A stretch of 64,000 nt of DNA from Phycisphaerales bacterium (GTDB lineage: Bacteria; Planctomycetota; Phycisphaerae; Phycisphaerales; UBA1924). Under the pieces are notes generated by a model that had not been told where the DNA came from, searched no databases, and saw nothing but the letters and a program-made list of their open reading frames with translations. Below, piece by piece: positions 47,156 through 55,520 of this stretch (its first letter is position 1; every line of letters begins with the position of its first letter). The stretch spans positions 1 to 64,000 of the forward strand of contig JADLFE010000033.1 of assembly GCA_020845755.1 (NCBI GenBank), written 5' to 3'. The position numbers and the translations under genes were made by a program.

Positions 47156-47899
47156 TCACTCCTTCTTGGGCTCGGTCGCGGGCGCGGCCGGCGTTTCGGT
47201 GGGCGCGGCTTCCGGCTTGCCTTCCGTCTGGACGGCGGGCTGGGCGGCGGGCTGGGCGGCGCCGGCGGGCAGGTACTTCGCCGGGATGTCGTTGCCGGGC
47301 GTCTCGAAATCCCAGAAGACGTTGACAATCCACCAGCGGTCCTTGTCCTTCAGCAACTGGATGCTGTTGATGCCGCGGATGTACGGGTCCTTCTCCTCGG
47401 CGCTGTGACGCGACTCGTAGGTGCTCCACACCTGGGCCATGTGCCCGAACGAATCCACCTGGCGATGCACCTCGGAATCAAGGAAGCCGCCCTTCTCGAA
47501 GTACTTCTTGTTCATGTCGACGTACTGCGCGATCGGCACATACATCGCCATCGCACCGCCGCGATCATCGGAGCGGGCGGGAACCATGCGCGCATCGGGC
47601 GTAAAGAGCGACATGTACCGCTCCCAGTCGCGCGCCTCGCCCGGATTACCGGCCGGGATCTTGTAAAACGCCGCCAGGATCGCGTCGATCGACTTCACGT
47701 CCTCCGCTCGCGCCTTGGGCCATTTCACCTGCTCATTGCTCATCCCCGGATGCCCCGACGGCATCGGCTTCTTCGACGGCTGGTCCGTCGAGGGGTGCGC
47801 TGGCTTGTCGTTCGGCGGCTGGACTGGCTTGGAATCCTGCGGGAGCGGCATCGGGCCAGAGAGCAAACAGGCCACGATCGCGGTTACAAGTGCGTTCAT
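47156..47899 (-). CDS. Secreted NTF2/SnoaL-like protein
   Basis: The product is 247 residues. GGAGG lies 8 nt before the ATG at 47899 and a short signal peptide follows (LVTAIVACLLSGPMPLPQ). Residues 60-190 look like the NTF2/SnoaL cone (IDAILAAFYKIPAG, RDWERYMSLFTPDARMVP, WSTYESRHSAEEKDPYIRGINSIQLLKDKDRWWIVNVFWDFE). Pro/Ala-rich stretches flank the domain. It is the first gene of the regulator operon, directly behind a sigma-54 promoter. The function is unknown; it may bind a small molecule in the periplasm. Confidence 0.78.
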   Translation of the reverse strand: MNALVTAIVACLLSGPMPLPQDSKPVQPPNDKPAHPSTDQPSKKPMPSGHPGMSNEQVKWPKARAEDVKSIDAILAAFYKIPAGNPGEARDWERYMSLFTPDARMVPARSDDRGGAMAMYVPIAQYVDMNKKYFEKGGFLDSEVHRQVDSFGHMAQVWSTYESRHSAEEKDPYIRGINSIQLLKDKDRWWIVNVFWDFETPGNDIPAKYLPAGAAQPAAQPAVQTEGKPEAAPTETPAAPATEPKKE

Positions 47900-47947
47900 T
47901 TGTGGGTCCTCCAGAAGCGAGAATGGATCAATCCATATCGGGCTGTT

Positions 47948-47962
47948 GCAAACGCCGTGCCC
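47948..47962 (-). promoter_or_regulatory. Sigma-54 promoter P3 (regulator/maturation operon)
   Basis: On the minus strand the sequence reads GGGCACGgcgtTTGCA: GG and GC are separated by exactly 10 nt, and all but one of the consensus bases match. The predicted start of transcription is near 47936, 37 nt before the NTF2-like start codon. Confidence 0.8.
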
Positions 47963-48024
47963 AGACCATTCCCCACTTCAGAATCGCATTTTCCACAGGA
48001 ATGACGATAAAATTACCACAAACG

Positions 48025-48047
48025 GGAAACGCAATAGTAGCGTTTCC
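48025..48047. other. Inverted repeat upstream of P3
   Basis: GGAAACGC-(7 nt)-GCGTTTCC, an 8-bp perfect stem in an AT-rich gap, about 70 bp upstream of P3 and 38 nt after the 12-heme stop. It could be an activator site or a transcription stop; there is no adjacent T-run, so I do not call it a terminator. Confidence 0.5.
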
Positions 48048-48084
48048 TGATCGTGGGAATTGGTAAAATGGGAAATCTTTGCTC

Positions 48085-49758
48085 TTACGGCCCTTCAGGG
48101 TACTTTTTCGGCGAGTGGTCCACGCCGTGGCACGACAGGAAGCACTCGCCGGTGTGCCCGCCCGTGTCACGGTATTCGAGCTTGCCGGTCACCCGGTCGG
48201 GAAGAACGATCGCGGTCGCGAAATTGACGAGGTGGGCGTTGTTGGCGGCACGCCCTTGGCCGGCGGCGATGCCGTGCGAATCATGGCACGCAATGCAGGG
48301 CGTCTGGTGGTCGACGATGTGCTTCTTGTGCCCGGGGAAGGAACGATCGTCGAGGATGCTCCCGCGGTCGTGGCAGGTATAGCACAACGCATAGCCCGCG
48401 GCACTCTCGCTGGTGTAATCGTTGGTCTCGTAGGCGGCCCGGAGCAGACCGGGGTTGTTCGAGCCGTGGACGCCGACGGGCAAACCAGCATCCGACCCGT
48501 GGCAATCGCTGCAACTCATGATGCTCGAGGTAGACCAGCCGGGCCGCAGGCTCGGCACGTCGGTCCCGCGCCCGGAGATACCCACCGGGTGCATCGACAC
48601 CGACGAGGGGCTGAACTGCAGGCGGACGTTGGTATTGGAGACCTGGCGCGCGATCCGCGGCGTGACGACGTTCCCGTCGCCGTGACACTTGTAGCAGACT
48701 TCCTGCTCGGCGCTGATGACGCCGATGGGCGAGCCCGAGGCGTTGACGCCGGAGATTCGACCGAGACGCCCAAGGTCGACGTTGCGCGGGCCCGGACCCT
48801 GGTTGTGCGCACCAGTGCCGCGCCGCATGGTGTGCGGATCGTGGCAACTGGTGCAGTTCGTGGTCGACTCATACGCGCCGTCCGGATCGACCGGGCTCAT
48901 CGTGTCGTGGGCGCTGACCTTGGTCAGGTCGGAGGCGATGTCGGCGGCGTCGTGCGTGGAGCCGTTGTGGCAACTGGTGCAGGTCTTGGTGGTGTTCTGG
49001 TTGTTGAGGAGGTAGGGCCCGCTGGGCGCGGTGTGGTTCTGGTGGCAGTCAATGCACTGCGCGTGACCCTGGATGTCGGTCTGGCTGATGGTGTGGCACG
49101 ACGTGCACAACTCGGAGTTGGTGTTGCGCATCACCAGGAACTTGCCGAAGGCGTTGTTGTGCGCGTCGTGGCAGGTGGTGCACTGCAGTTCGCGGTTCAA
49201 ATCGAGTTTGATCTGCGGCGGAAGGGCGAATGGATCGCGCAGTCGCCCGTCCTTGCCGGCCAGTGACGAGTCGTACGTGAACGAGATCGGATGATCGTCG
49301 CGCAGGTCGGTGCCGAGATTGGCGCGCCCATGCGGCATGGTGGTCACCCCGCCGCGCATCGGGATCGGCGCCCCGATCCCCGCCACGGAGCCCCCGCGAC
49401 GCAGCACGCTCCCCAGCGCGATCGTCCCGTCGTGACAGGACAGACAGAGTTTGGAATCGCCCGTGGGCTGCCCGGGGTTGGCGTCGAGCGAGCGGCTGGC
49501 ATACACCAGATACGCCTGGGGCGACATGGCGCGATTCCACAGGGGCGCGATGGGCGAGGCGCTGTGAGTGGTGTGGCAGAAGATGCACACCTGGTCCTCG
49601 CCGGAGGCGCGGACGTTGGCGGCACTCCCCGCGGAGAGATCGTGCGGGCTGCTGACCATCGACACGATCTGGGCCCGCGCGCCCGCCGCGCACAACGCCG
49701 CACAGATCATCGCCACCCACGCCGAACGACCAATGGCGTTCATGGGATTCACGTTCAT
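48085..49758 (-). CDS. Secreted 12-heme c-type cytochrome
   Basis: The product is 557 residues with a signal peptide (MICAALCAAGARAQ). I count eleven CxxCH motifs and one CxxxCH (CFLSCH, near the C-terminus), so 12 hemes. The first four (CIFCH, CLSCH, CTTCH, CTSCH) with SPHDLS, CHDGTIALGS and LGTDLRDDHPISFTYD form the same module as the tetraheme protein at 55521-56141. Eight more hemes follow. The start overlaps the stop of the upstream NHL gene (ATGA). It is the last gene of the operon starting at 54996. Cell-surface or periplasmic electron transfer is expected. Confidence 0.92.
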   Translation of the reverse strand: MNVNPMNAIGRSAWVAMICAALCAAGARAQIVSMVSSPHDLSAGSAANVRASGEDQVCIFCHTTHSASPIAPLWNRAMSPQAYLVYASRSLDANPGQPTGDSKLCLSCHDGTIALGSVLRRGGSVAGIGAPIPMRGGVTTMPHGRANLGTDLRDDHPISFTYDSSLAGKDGRLRDPFALPPQIKLDLNRELQCTTCHDAHNNAFGKFLVMRNTNSELCTSCHTISQTDIQGHAQCIDCHQNHTAPSGPYLLNNQNTTKTCTSCHNGSTHDAADIASDLTKVSAHDTMSPVDPDGAYESTTNCTSCHDPHTMRRGTGAHNQGPGPRNVDLGRLGRISGVNASGSPIGVISAEQEVCYKCHGDGNVVTPRIARQVSNTNVRLQFSPSSVSMHPVGISGRGTDVPSLRPGWSTSSIMSCSDCHGSDAGLPVGVHGSNNPGLLRAAYETNDYTSESAAGYALCYTCHDRGSILDDRSFPGHKKHIVDHQTPCIACHDSHGIAAGQGRAANNAHLVNFATAIVLPDRVTGKLEYRDTGGHTGECFLSCHGVDHSPKKYPEGP

Positions 49759-50873
49759 GGCTTTCTACCCTCACTCCCGCCACGGTCCGCGCCGACAGAC
49801 ACACCGTCGCCCAGATACTGAAAGACCTGGACGCGCTGGTTATATGAATCGGCAATCCAGACTCGCCCCTTTGGATCGATGTGAATCCCGGCGGGAAGCC
49901 AGAATTCACCAGGCCCTCGTCCCTCACGCCCGACCGATAGCAGCAACTGCCCCTCGGAAGTGAAGATCTCGACGGCCTCGAAATTGGCGTCCACCACGTA
50001 GACGTGCCCGTCTGGATCGAGTGCAACGCCCTTGGGCTGGGAGAAATAACCCGGCAGGTCGCCTCGACGCCCGATCTGGCGGATCGGTTTCAGGTCGGGC
50101 CCGAAGACCTGCAAGCGAAAGTTCAGGGTGTCGCTGACGTATAGATCACCCTCGCCGTCGATCGCGAGGTTGGTCGGATAGTTGAACGTGCCCAACTCCG
50201 TCCCACGCTCGCCCAGACGCGTGATCTCCGCCCCGGCGCGATCCAGCACGACGATCTGGTGCACGCCGACATCGGCGACGAAGATCCGCCCGTCGGCGCC
50301 GACCGCCAGCCCCGCCGGACGCTTCAGAACGCCCTCGCCGATCTTGGCGGTCATCGTGCCGCCCGCATCAAACGCGAAGATGCAGCCCGCCACCGAGTCC
50401 GAAACCAACACGCGCGACCCCGCGGCGTCCCACGCAACCGCAACCGGCATCGAGAACTTCTCCGCCGGGTCCCAGTGCGCGTAGCGCCGCGTGTCGAGAT
50501 CGAAGACGTGCAGCGTCTGCCCGTTGTTGTCGGCGACAAAGACCCTGGAGCCCCCGTCGGTGCACACGCCCATCGGGCTGGTCATGCCCTTGGCCGCCTC
50601 TTCGCCGAAGAGCCCGGCGCCGATCGACTCCAGGAAGCCGCGCGCCGGCTTCAGGTCCTTATCGGTGGCGATCTCGCCGAGATACCGCAGCCGCGGCGGA
50701 TCGGGCGGCGTGGGCCACACCGGCGACGCGTCGGTCCCCTCGAGGATCGTGCCCGCGGGCGTGGTGCACCCGCCCAGCACAACCGCCGGGACACCGATCA
50801 GCAGCGCCATCGCCCGCGCCCCGGCGGAGAGCGAGCGTCGTGGCATGAACCGGGGTGGGCGTGGCTGGTCCAT
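49755..50873 (-). CDS. NHL-repeat propeller lipoprotein (second copy in operon)
   Basis: The product is 372 residues. AGGAG lies 6 nt before the ATG at 50873. The lipobox is LGGC in VPAVVLGGCTTP. Six NHL blades are visible (for example DGGSRVFVADNNGQTLHVFDL, DGEGDLYVSDTLNFRLQVF, DPKGRVWIADSYNQRVQVF). Just after the Cys is SPVWPTPPDPPRLRYLGEI, which matches WPLAPAEPRIQYIGSY in the NHL protein at 53686-54996. Such paired lipoproteins accompany multiheme cytochromes in metal-reducing bacteria. It may hold or orient a cytochrome on the outer membrane. Confidence 0.9.
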   Translation of the reverse strand: MDQPRPPRFMPRRSLSAGARAMALLIGVPAVVLGGCTTPAGTILEGTDASPVWPTPPDPPRLRYLGEIATDKDLKPARGFLESIGAGLFGEEAAKGMTSPMGVCTDGGSRVFVADNNGQTLHVFDLDTRRYAHWDPAEKFSMPVAVAWDAAGSRVLVSDSVAGCIFAFDAGGTMTAKIGEGVLKRPAGLAVGADGRIFVADVGVHQIVVLDRAGAEITRLGERGTELGTFNYPTNLAIDGEGDLYVSDTLNFRLQVFGPDLKPIRQIGRRGDLPGYFSQPKGVALDPDGHVYVVDANFEAVEIFTSEGQLLLSVGREGRGPGEFWLPAGIHIDPKGRVWIADSYNQRVQVFQYLGDGVSVGADRGGSEGRKP

Positions 50874-50880
50874 GGTGCTC

Positions 50881-52902
50881 CTAGAACGCGCGGCGCAGGC
50901 CGACCTCGATGAACTGGGACTCGTTCTTGGTGGCGGGCCCGTCGAGATTGGAGTTGCTCACCGTGGCATAGATGGAAGTCTGACGCTTCCGGAACGTGAG
51001 GGTCAAGTGCTCTTCCAGCCCGTCGGTCGTCCCGCTCTGGCTGCTGTCCTCATGACGGTACGTCGCGCCCAAGGTGAGGCTGAGCGCCTGATCCAGGCGG
51101 GTCGTCCATTCGAGCCTGGCGCGGTCGAGCGCCACATCGTCGTTCTGCTGCGTGAACTCGATCATCTCATGCGACAACTCCGCCGTCACCGCCGAACCCG
51201 TGCCCGTCTGGAGCGAGTAGTTCAGCAGGAACCTCGCCACGTTGTAGGGCGAGATGGAACTGTCGTGCATGTTGTACTCGGCCCGGGCGAGCCATTCGGC
51301 GCGCCGGTACTCGACGCCGACGAGCAGGTCCTTGGTGTCGTCGGGCGTGAAGAGCGAGGGATCGCTGGCGCTGATGCTCTGGTCCGTGGTGCGGTAGGTG
51401 GTGTACCCCGACAGGCCCCTGAACGTGCCCTCGGTGAGCGTGTAGCGCAGGGCCCAGTTCGTGCTGAGCGTGTCGACGTCGTAGCCGGACTCGGGCCCGA
51501 CGTCGTAGGTCACGCGGACCTGCTGCCCGTTGATCAGCGCGCCGGTCAGGACGCCGCGGATCTCGGTGTGATCCGGGTAGTACAGCACCGTGTAGTCGAT
51601 GCCCTCCTGGTAGGGCGTGGAGTTGGAGGGGGGGCGCACCTCGACCGAGCCGGGCACGATGTTGCGCCGGTTCAGGATGATGGGGAACCCATCGTTGTAG
51701 ACGTGGGATTCGTCGAGAACACGGAACGTCGATCCGCGATCGCTGTTGGTCTGCGCGTCATAGCCCAGGCCGACCGACGCGTCGAGCGTCCCCAGCGGGA
51801 CCCGCTTGGTGTAGTCCAGTTCGCCGCTGAGGAACAGGTCGTCGCTGGTGAAGCCCTCGTCGTCGGTGATGCGCTGGGCCCCGAGGGTGCCGAGGCTGGT
51901 CAGGCTGTCGAAGAGTTTGTGCTTGGCCGAGTTCTGGAAGCGGACAAGGTCGCGCGAACTCCCGCGGATGTCGGCCTGGTCATACACCAGGTCGTGCCTG
52001 GTCTCGAAGTTGTCGGTGTGCCGCAGCGTCAGGAACTCGTCCCAGCGCATGCGGTTGATGTCCTGGCTCCCCGACTGCTGGTAGACACGGGCCTGCGAGC
52101 GCAGTTCGTGCGGGCGACCCTCCTCGCCGAACACCCAGGTGTGCGTCAGCATCGCGTCGTGACGCGTGTACGAGTCCGAGTACCCCCCGCCCTGACTCTC
52201 GTCGATCATGTCGAGCGTGTAGTTCAGTTCGAGTTTCTGCCGCTCCGCCACGCTGAAGATGTCGTTGGTGGTGAAGGTGTCCTGTCTGGTGTTGGTGTTG
52301 ATGTCACCGAAGTCGTCGGTGATCTCCTGCTCCCGGTGGAAATACTCGGCGCTGAGCGCCATGAAGTCGTCGTGATAACTGCTGGAGATCCCGGTCTCGG
52401 TCGTGATCTGGTCGATCGTGCCCGCGAACGGGCGACGCTGGCGGTCCTCGCTCCGACGCGAATAGATGCTGGTCGGCAGTTCGCTGGCCCCGAAGACCAG
52501 CGCGTTGATGTCCCACAACCCCACGAATTCGTTCGTGTTCCCGCTGTCGCCGTCGATGCTGCTCCGACGATCGATGTCCTCGTTGCCGATCTGGAAGATG
52601 CCGACCACGTCGATCAGGTTCTTGTGCCCGATCGTCACCTCGGTGTCGAGGTCCAGCAACTCGCGATACCGATCCTCCGTCACCGTCTGGTCAGACTGGC
52701 CCGTCACCTGCGACTTGTCCCGCTGGTGCTGCCAACGCAGGTCGAGCGACGGCACAAACCTCACCAACTCGACCCCAGACCACGTCGCCTTCCGCTCTCC
52801 CACGATCACCGGCCCGCCGTCGTCCGCCTGCTGCGCCGCCGCCCGCCCCGCCAGGGCGAGCAACGCCGCGATCAAGATGGATGTGGGGGCTCGCCGCGGC
52901 AT
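50881..52902 (-). CDS. Outer-membrane beta-barrel candidate of the cytochrome operon
   Basis: The product is 673 residues. A signal peptide (LIAALLALAGRAAAQ) is followed by a chain of alternating amphipathic strands with aromatic girdles and ends in Arg-Arg-Ala-Phe, the C-terminal Phe expected for Bam-inserted barrels. No other domain is seen. Its place between two multiheme cytochromes and two NHL lipoproteins is that of the barrel in a porin-cytochrome complex (MtrB or OmbB type), though I see no direct sequence signature of those families. The stop lies 7 nt before the next start. Confidence 0.75.
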   Translation of the reverse strand: MPRRAPTSILIAALLALAGRAAAQQADDGGPVIVGERKATWSGVELVRFVPSLDLRWQHQRDKSQVTGQSDQTVTEDRYRELLDLDTEVTIGHKNLIDVVGIFQIGNEDIDRRSSIDGDSGNTNEFVGLWDINALVFGASELPTSIYSRRSEDRQRRPFAGTIDQITTETGISSSYHDDFMALSAEYFHREQEITDDFGDINTNTRQDTFTTNDIFSVAERQKLELNYTLDMIDESQGGGYSDSYTRHDAMLTHTWVFGEEGRPHELRSQARVYQQSGSQDINRMRWDEFLTLRHTDNFETRHDLVYDQADIRGSSRDLVRFQNSAKHKLFDSLTSLGTLGAQRITDDEGFTSDDLFLSGELDYTKRVPLGTLDASVGLGYDAQTNSDRGSTFRVLDESHVYNDGFPIILNRRNIVPGSVEVRPPSNSTPYQEGIDYTVLYYPDHTEIRGVLTGALINGQQVRVTYDVGPESGYDVDTLSTNWALRYTLTEGTFRGLSGYTTYRTTDQSISASDPSLFTPDDTKDLLVGVEYRRAEWLARAEYNMHDSSISPYNVARFLLNYSLQTGTGSAVTAELSHEMIEFTQQNDDVALDRARLEWTTRLDQALSLTLGATYRHEDSSQSGTTDGLEEHLTLTFRKRQTSIYATVSNSNLDGPATKNESQFIEVGLRRAF

Positions 52903-52905
52903 GGG

Positions 52906-53667
52906 TTACGAGGGGTTAGGTGTCTCCGCAGGGATGACCTCGTCGTCCTCGGGACCCACGGGCGGACCGACACGCTCCTCCGCCGGCGGTACGCTCGGGC
53001 TCCGACCGCTCTCGGGGTTGAAGATCGGCTGCTGCTTCTCGACCTCCTTCAACTCGCTCTCGGGCGGCGGTGATTGCGCCGACGCGCCAGGACGAAGCAT
53101 GATCGCCGAATCACCGCCGTGCCCGAAGTGGCACGACAGGCAACTCGACTTCTCGTCCGCGTGCGCCGGCACCGTCTCCCCCGTCAGCATCGCCGACGAG
53201 TGGCACTGCATGCACAACTTCCGGTCAGGACCACGCAGAAGCCAACGACGCACCGATTCATGCGGCGTGTGACACCACAGGCACGCCCCTCCTGCCACCG
53301 CTCCGTGCGTCCAGGCGTGCTGTCCCATCAACTTGTCATGACAATTCAAGCACGCACGCGGATCATTCCGACTCGGTCGATACTGCGTCTTGTGACACTC
53401 CTCGCACTTCTCATCCGCGAACGGCTTGTGAACCACGACCCGCGCCGCAATCGTCATGTCCGAGATGTCCGTGCCCGCAACCTTCGCGCTCGGATCAGGC
53501 ACCCCGTCAAAGAACAAACTCAGCGTCGCGTAGTTCTCTTTCGTGACCGTGCACCCGCACCACACCCCACCCACCACACCCCCGGCCAACGCCGCGCCCA
53601 GCGCCCAGCGCGCGGCGGCCCCACCGAAGCGGGGTCGCCGAAACACTTGGCGTCGGGTGCGTCTCAT
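52906..53667 (-). CDS. Membrane- or lipid-anchored pentaheme c-type cytochrome
   Basis: The product is 253 residues. The N-terminal signal (AAARWALGAALAGGVVGGVWCGC) could be a lipobox ending at Cys or a membrane anchor. Five CxxCH sites follow: CEECH, CLNCH, CLWCH, CMQCH, CLSCH. After the last heme comes a Pro/Glu-rich tail of about 75 residues without Cys. Its small size and heme packing fit the periplasmic cytochrome that sits inside a porin in known conduits. It is four nt from the barrel gene, which it precedes. Confidence 0.88.
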   Translation of the reverse strand: MRRTRRQVFRRPRFGGAAARWALGAALAGGVVGGVWCGCTVTKENYATLSLFFDGVPDPSAKVAGTDISDMTIAARVVVHKPFADEKCEECHKTQYRPSRNDPRACLNCHDKLMGQHAWTHGAVAGGACLWCHTPHESVRRWLLRGPDRKLCMQCHSSAMLTGETVPAHADEKSSCLSCHFGHGGDSAIMLRPGASAQSPPPESELKEVEKQQPIFNPESGRSPSVPPAEERVGPPVGPEDDEVIPAETPNPS

Positions 53668-53685
53668 CAGGCCGACAACTCCGTG

Positions 53686-54996
53686 TTATGGCTTGGGATT
53701 GGCGGGCGGCGTCTGCGGCTGGGGCTCCGCGGGCTGAGCGCTATCGCCCAAGGGCTCGTCCTGCACCGCGCCCTCGGGCGTCGGCTCGACGCCGCCGATG
53801 TTCTGGAACTTGAGCGTCTCGGCGCTGGGCGTGTCCTGCACCCCCACCGAGACCTTCTCCGAAACCGCCGCGACCTGCTCGATCGTGTACCCGGAACGCA
53901 GACCGCCCATCGCGTACACCGACACCCTCCCGTCGCCGAACTGGTTGGCCACCAGCACCAGCCGCTTGGCCTCAAAGCCCGGGTAGATCTTGTCCTTGAA
54001 ATAGTCCAGTCCCTGGTCGGTCACCGCGATCCCGACCGGGAGGCTCATCGCGCCGGGGTGCTTCCCAGGTGACCCGAAGAACATGAGCAGTTTGAACTCG
54101 TCGTTGAACATCTGCACGTTCTGGAACTGGGCGTCAACGACATAGATGATGCCGTCGGAGTCCACCGCCACATGCTTGGGCCGCGCGAACGAACCCGCAT
54201 GGTCGCCAAGACGCCCGAAGCCCGACAGATACTTCCCGTCCTTGTCGAACTTCTGCACCATGCAACGCATCATGTCCGTGACATAGACGTTCCCGCTCTT
54301 GTCCACTGTCACGCCGATCGGAAGGCGGAACTGCCCGGGCTCATCCCCCACGCTCCCGATCACCCCCAACTCCTTGCCCGACTTGCGGTCCAGGATCAGG
54401 ATCTGCTGGCGGGTGATGTCCGCGATGTACAGCCGCTCGCCGAACGTCGCCATCGACGCCGGCTTGAACTTCTCGATCTTGATGGCGCGGCTGAATCGCT
54501 CGCTCTTGTCGAAGATCATGATCGCGCCGTACACACCGTCCGCGACATAGATCTCCCCGTCGTCCCCGATCGTGATCGCGACCGGCCGCTCCAGTTTGTT
54601 CACGCCCGTCGTGCCCATCAGCCGCGTCTGCTTCCTGGCCAGATCCATCACCACGACCGACTTGCCCCGGATGTCGCAGATGTAGATCTTCCCGTCGTGC
54701 ATTATCAGGCCGTACGGCTTGTTCACATACGCGACCTGCTCCGCGTCCCTGCCGAAGACCGCCTTCTCAAGGCCCGACGCCTCCGTCTTCGACACGTCCT
54801 CGCTCGAGTTGTACGAGCCGATGTACTGAATCCGGGGCTCCGCCGGCGCCAACGGCCAGAACGCGTACTTGCCAGCCGTCCCCACGTCCTTCTTGGTCTC
54901 GGTTGGCGTCGAACCGCACCCCGAAACACCGATCAGGGCCACCAACCCCAGCAGCCCGGCCGCCAGCGCCCCCCGAATCGCAAACTTGGTACTCAT
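53686..54996 (-). CDS. NHL-repeat propeller lipoprotein (first gene of operon)
   Basis: The product is 436 residues from the ATG at 54996, with GGGAGG 5 nt upstream. The lipobox is VSGC (LVALIGVSGCGS). NHL blades include DIRGKSVVVMDLARKQ, DDGEIYVADGVYGAIMIFD, DKSGNVYVTDMMRCMVQKFD and DSDGIIYVVDAQFQNVQMF. A Pro/Gln/Glu-rich tail of 60 residues ends the chain. It shares a WPxxPxxPRxxY segment after the lipid Cys with the NHL protein at 49755-50873. It is the first gene behind promoter P2. Confidence 0.9.
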   Translation of the reverse strand: MSTKFAIRGALAAGLLGLVALIGVSGCGSTPTETKKDVGTAGKYAFWPLAPAEPRIQYIGSYNSSEDVSKTEASGLEKAVFGRDAEQVAYVNKPYGLIMHDGKIYICDIRGKSVVVMDLARKQTRLMGTTGVNKLERPVAITIGDDGEIYVADGVYGAIMIFDKSERFSRAIKIEKFKPASMATFGERLYIADITRQQILILDRKSGKELGVIGSVGDEPGQFRLPIGVTVDKSGNVYVTDMMRCMVQKFDKDGKYLSGFGRLGDHAGSFARPKHVAVDSDGIIYVVDAQFQNVQMFNDEFKLLMFFGSPGKHPGAMSLPVGIAVTDQGLDYFKDKIYPGFEAKRLVLVANQFGDGRVSVYAMGGLRSGYTIEQVAAVSEKVSVGVQDTPSAETLKFQNIGGVEPTPEGAVQDEPLGDSAQPAEPQPQTPPANPKP

Positions 54997-55029
54997 GGAT
55001 CCTCCCGGTTGGTCACGTCTGAGAATCGT

Positions 55030-55045
55030 GCAAACCTGGTGCCAG
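55030..55045 (-). promoter_or_regulatory. Sigma-54 promoter P2 (NHL/pentaheme/barrel/NHL/12-heme operon)
   Basis: On the minus strand the sequence reads CTGGCACcaggtTTGC followed by A; GG and GC are 10 nt apart and the consensus bases match. The predicted transcript start is near 55018, 22 nt before the start codon. Confidence 0.85.
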
Positions 55046-55400
55046 GGTTGAGCCTCTCTGGCCAAGGTACAGGTTGTAGCCCTTCAGGTCGTCATTGTCA
55101 CCGCCGCCCTCGGGAATGTGCACGGCTCCATCAGGCCTACACGCCCCGCCCGCCTTCTCTCCGATGCCCGATGCCTTCTATCAGGAGCCCGACCGTGAGG
55201 GATGGCGTTCCTGGCAGTGCCTGGATGCATGCGCGGATTTCCAGCCTCGAAGCCGACCCCTTTCGGGGTCGTTGACCCTACGCCGTCGCCTTCCGGGGTT
55301 CGCTCGCGCCTGGCTCCACCCCTGGCCGCGAACGAACAGCCCTCCGGGCTGAAAGACGTGCGTCCCGGCGAGCCATCGTGGTATTTCCCTGTTTTCCCTG

Positions 55401-55448
55401 TCTCGCTGTCTCGCTGTTTCGCTGTCTCGCTGTCTCGCTGTCTCGCTG
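55401..55448. repeat. 8-bp tandem repeat (TCTCGCTG) x 6
   Basis: Six head-to-tail units, one with a C-to-T change. Similar text in the other orientation (CAGCGAGGCAGCGAGACAGG) lies at about 34522-34541 after lpxD. Confidence 0.9.
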
Positions 55449-55449
55449 C

Positions 55450-55485
55450 AAAAAAGAACTCCGAGCGCCTTGCGACGCTCGGAGT
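55450..55485 (-). terminator. Rho-independent terminator of the tetraheme gene
   Basis: A 10-bp stem (ACTCCGAGCG with its complement, 8-nt loop) followed on the minus strand by a T-run, 36 nt after the tetraheme stop. It separates this gene from the NHL operon. Confidence 0.88.
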
Positions 55486-55520
55486 GAGTCAATCAATCGA
55501 AATGACTCCGGGGCTTGATC

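Larger units (their letters stand above)
54997..55520. other. Intergenic region with promoter P2, satellite and terminator
   Basis: Contains P2 (55030-55045), a candidate activator site (about 55109-55123), dispersed repeat text (GATGCCCGATGCC at about 55164), the 8-bp satellite at 55401-55448 and the terminator of the tetraheme gene. No gene is supported. Confidence 0.6.

Noticed and set aside
55401-55448. Possible CRISPR array
   Set aside because: Units are 8 bp, contiguous and without spacers; a simple satellite.
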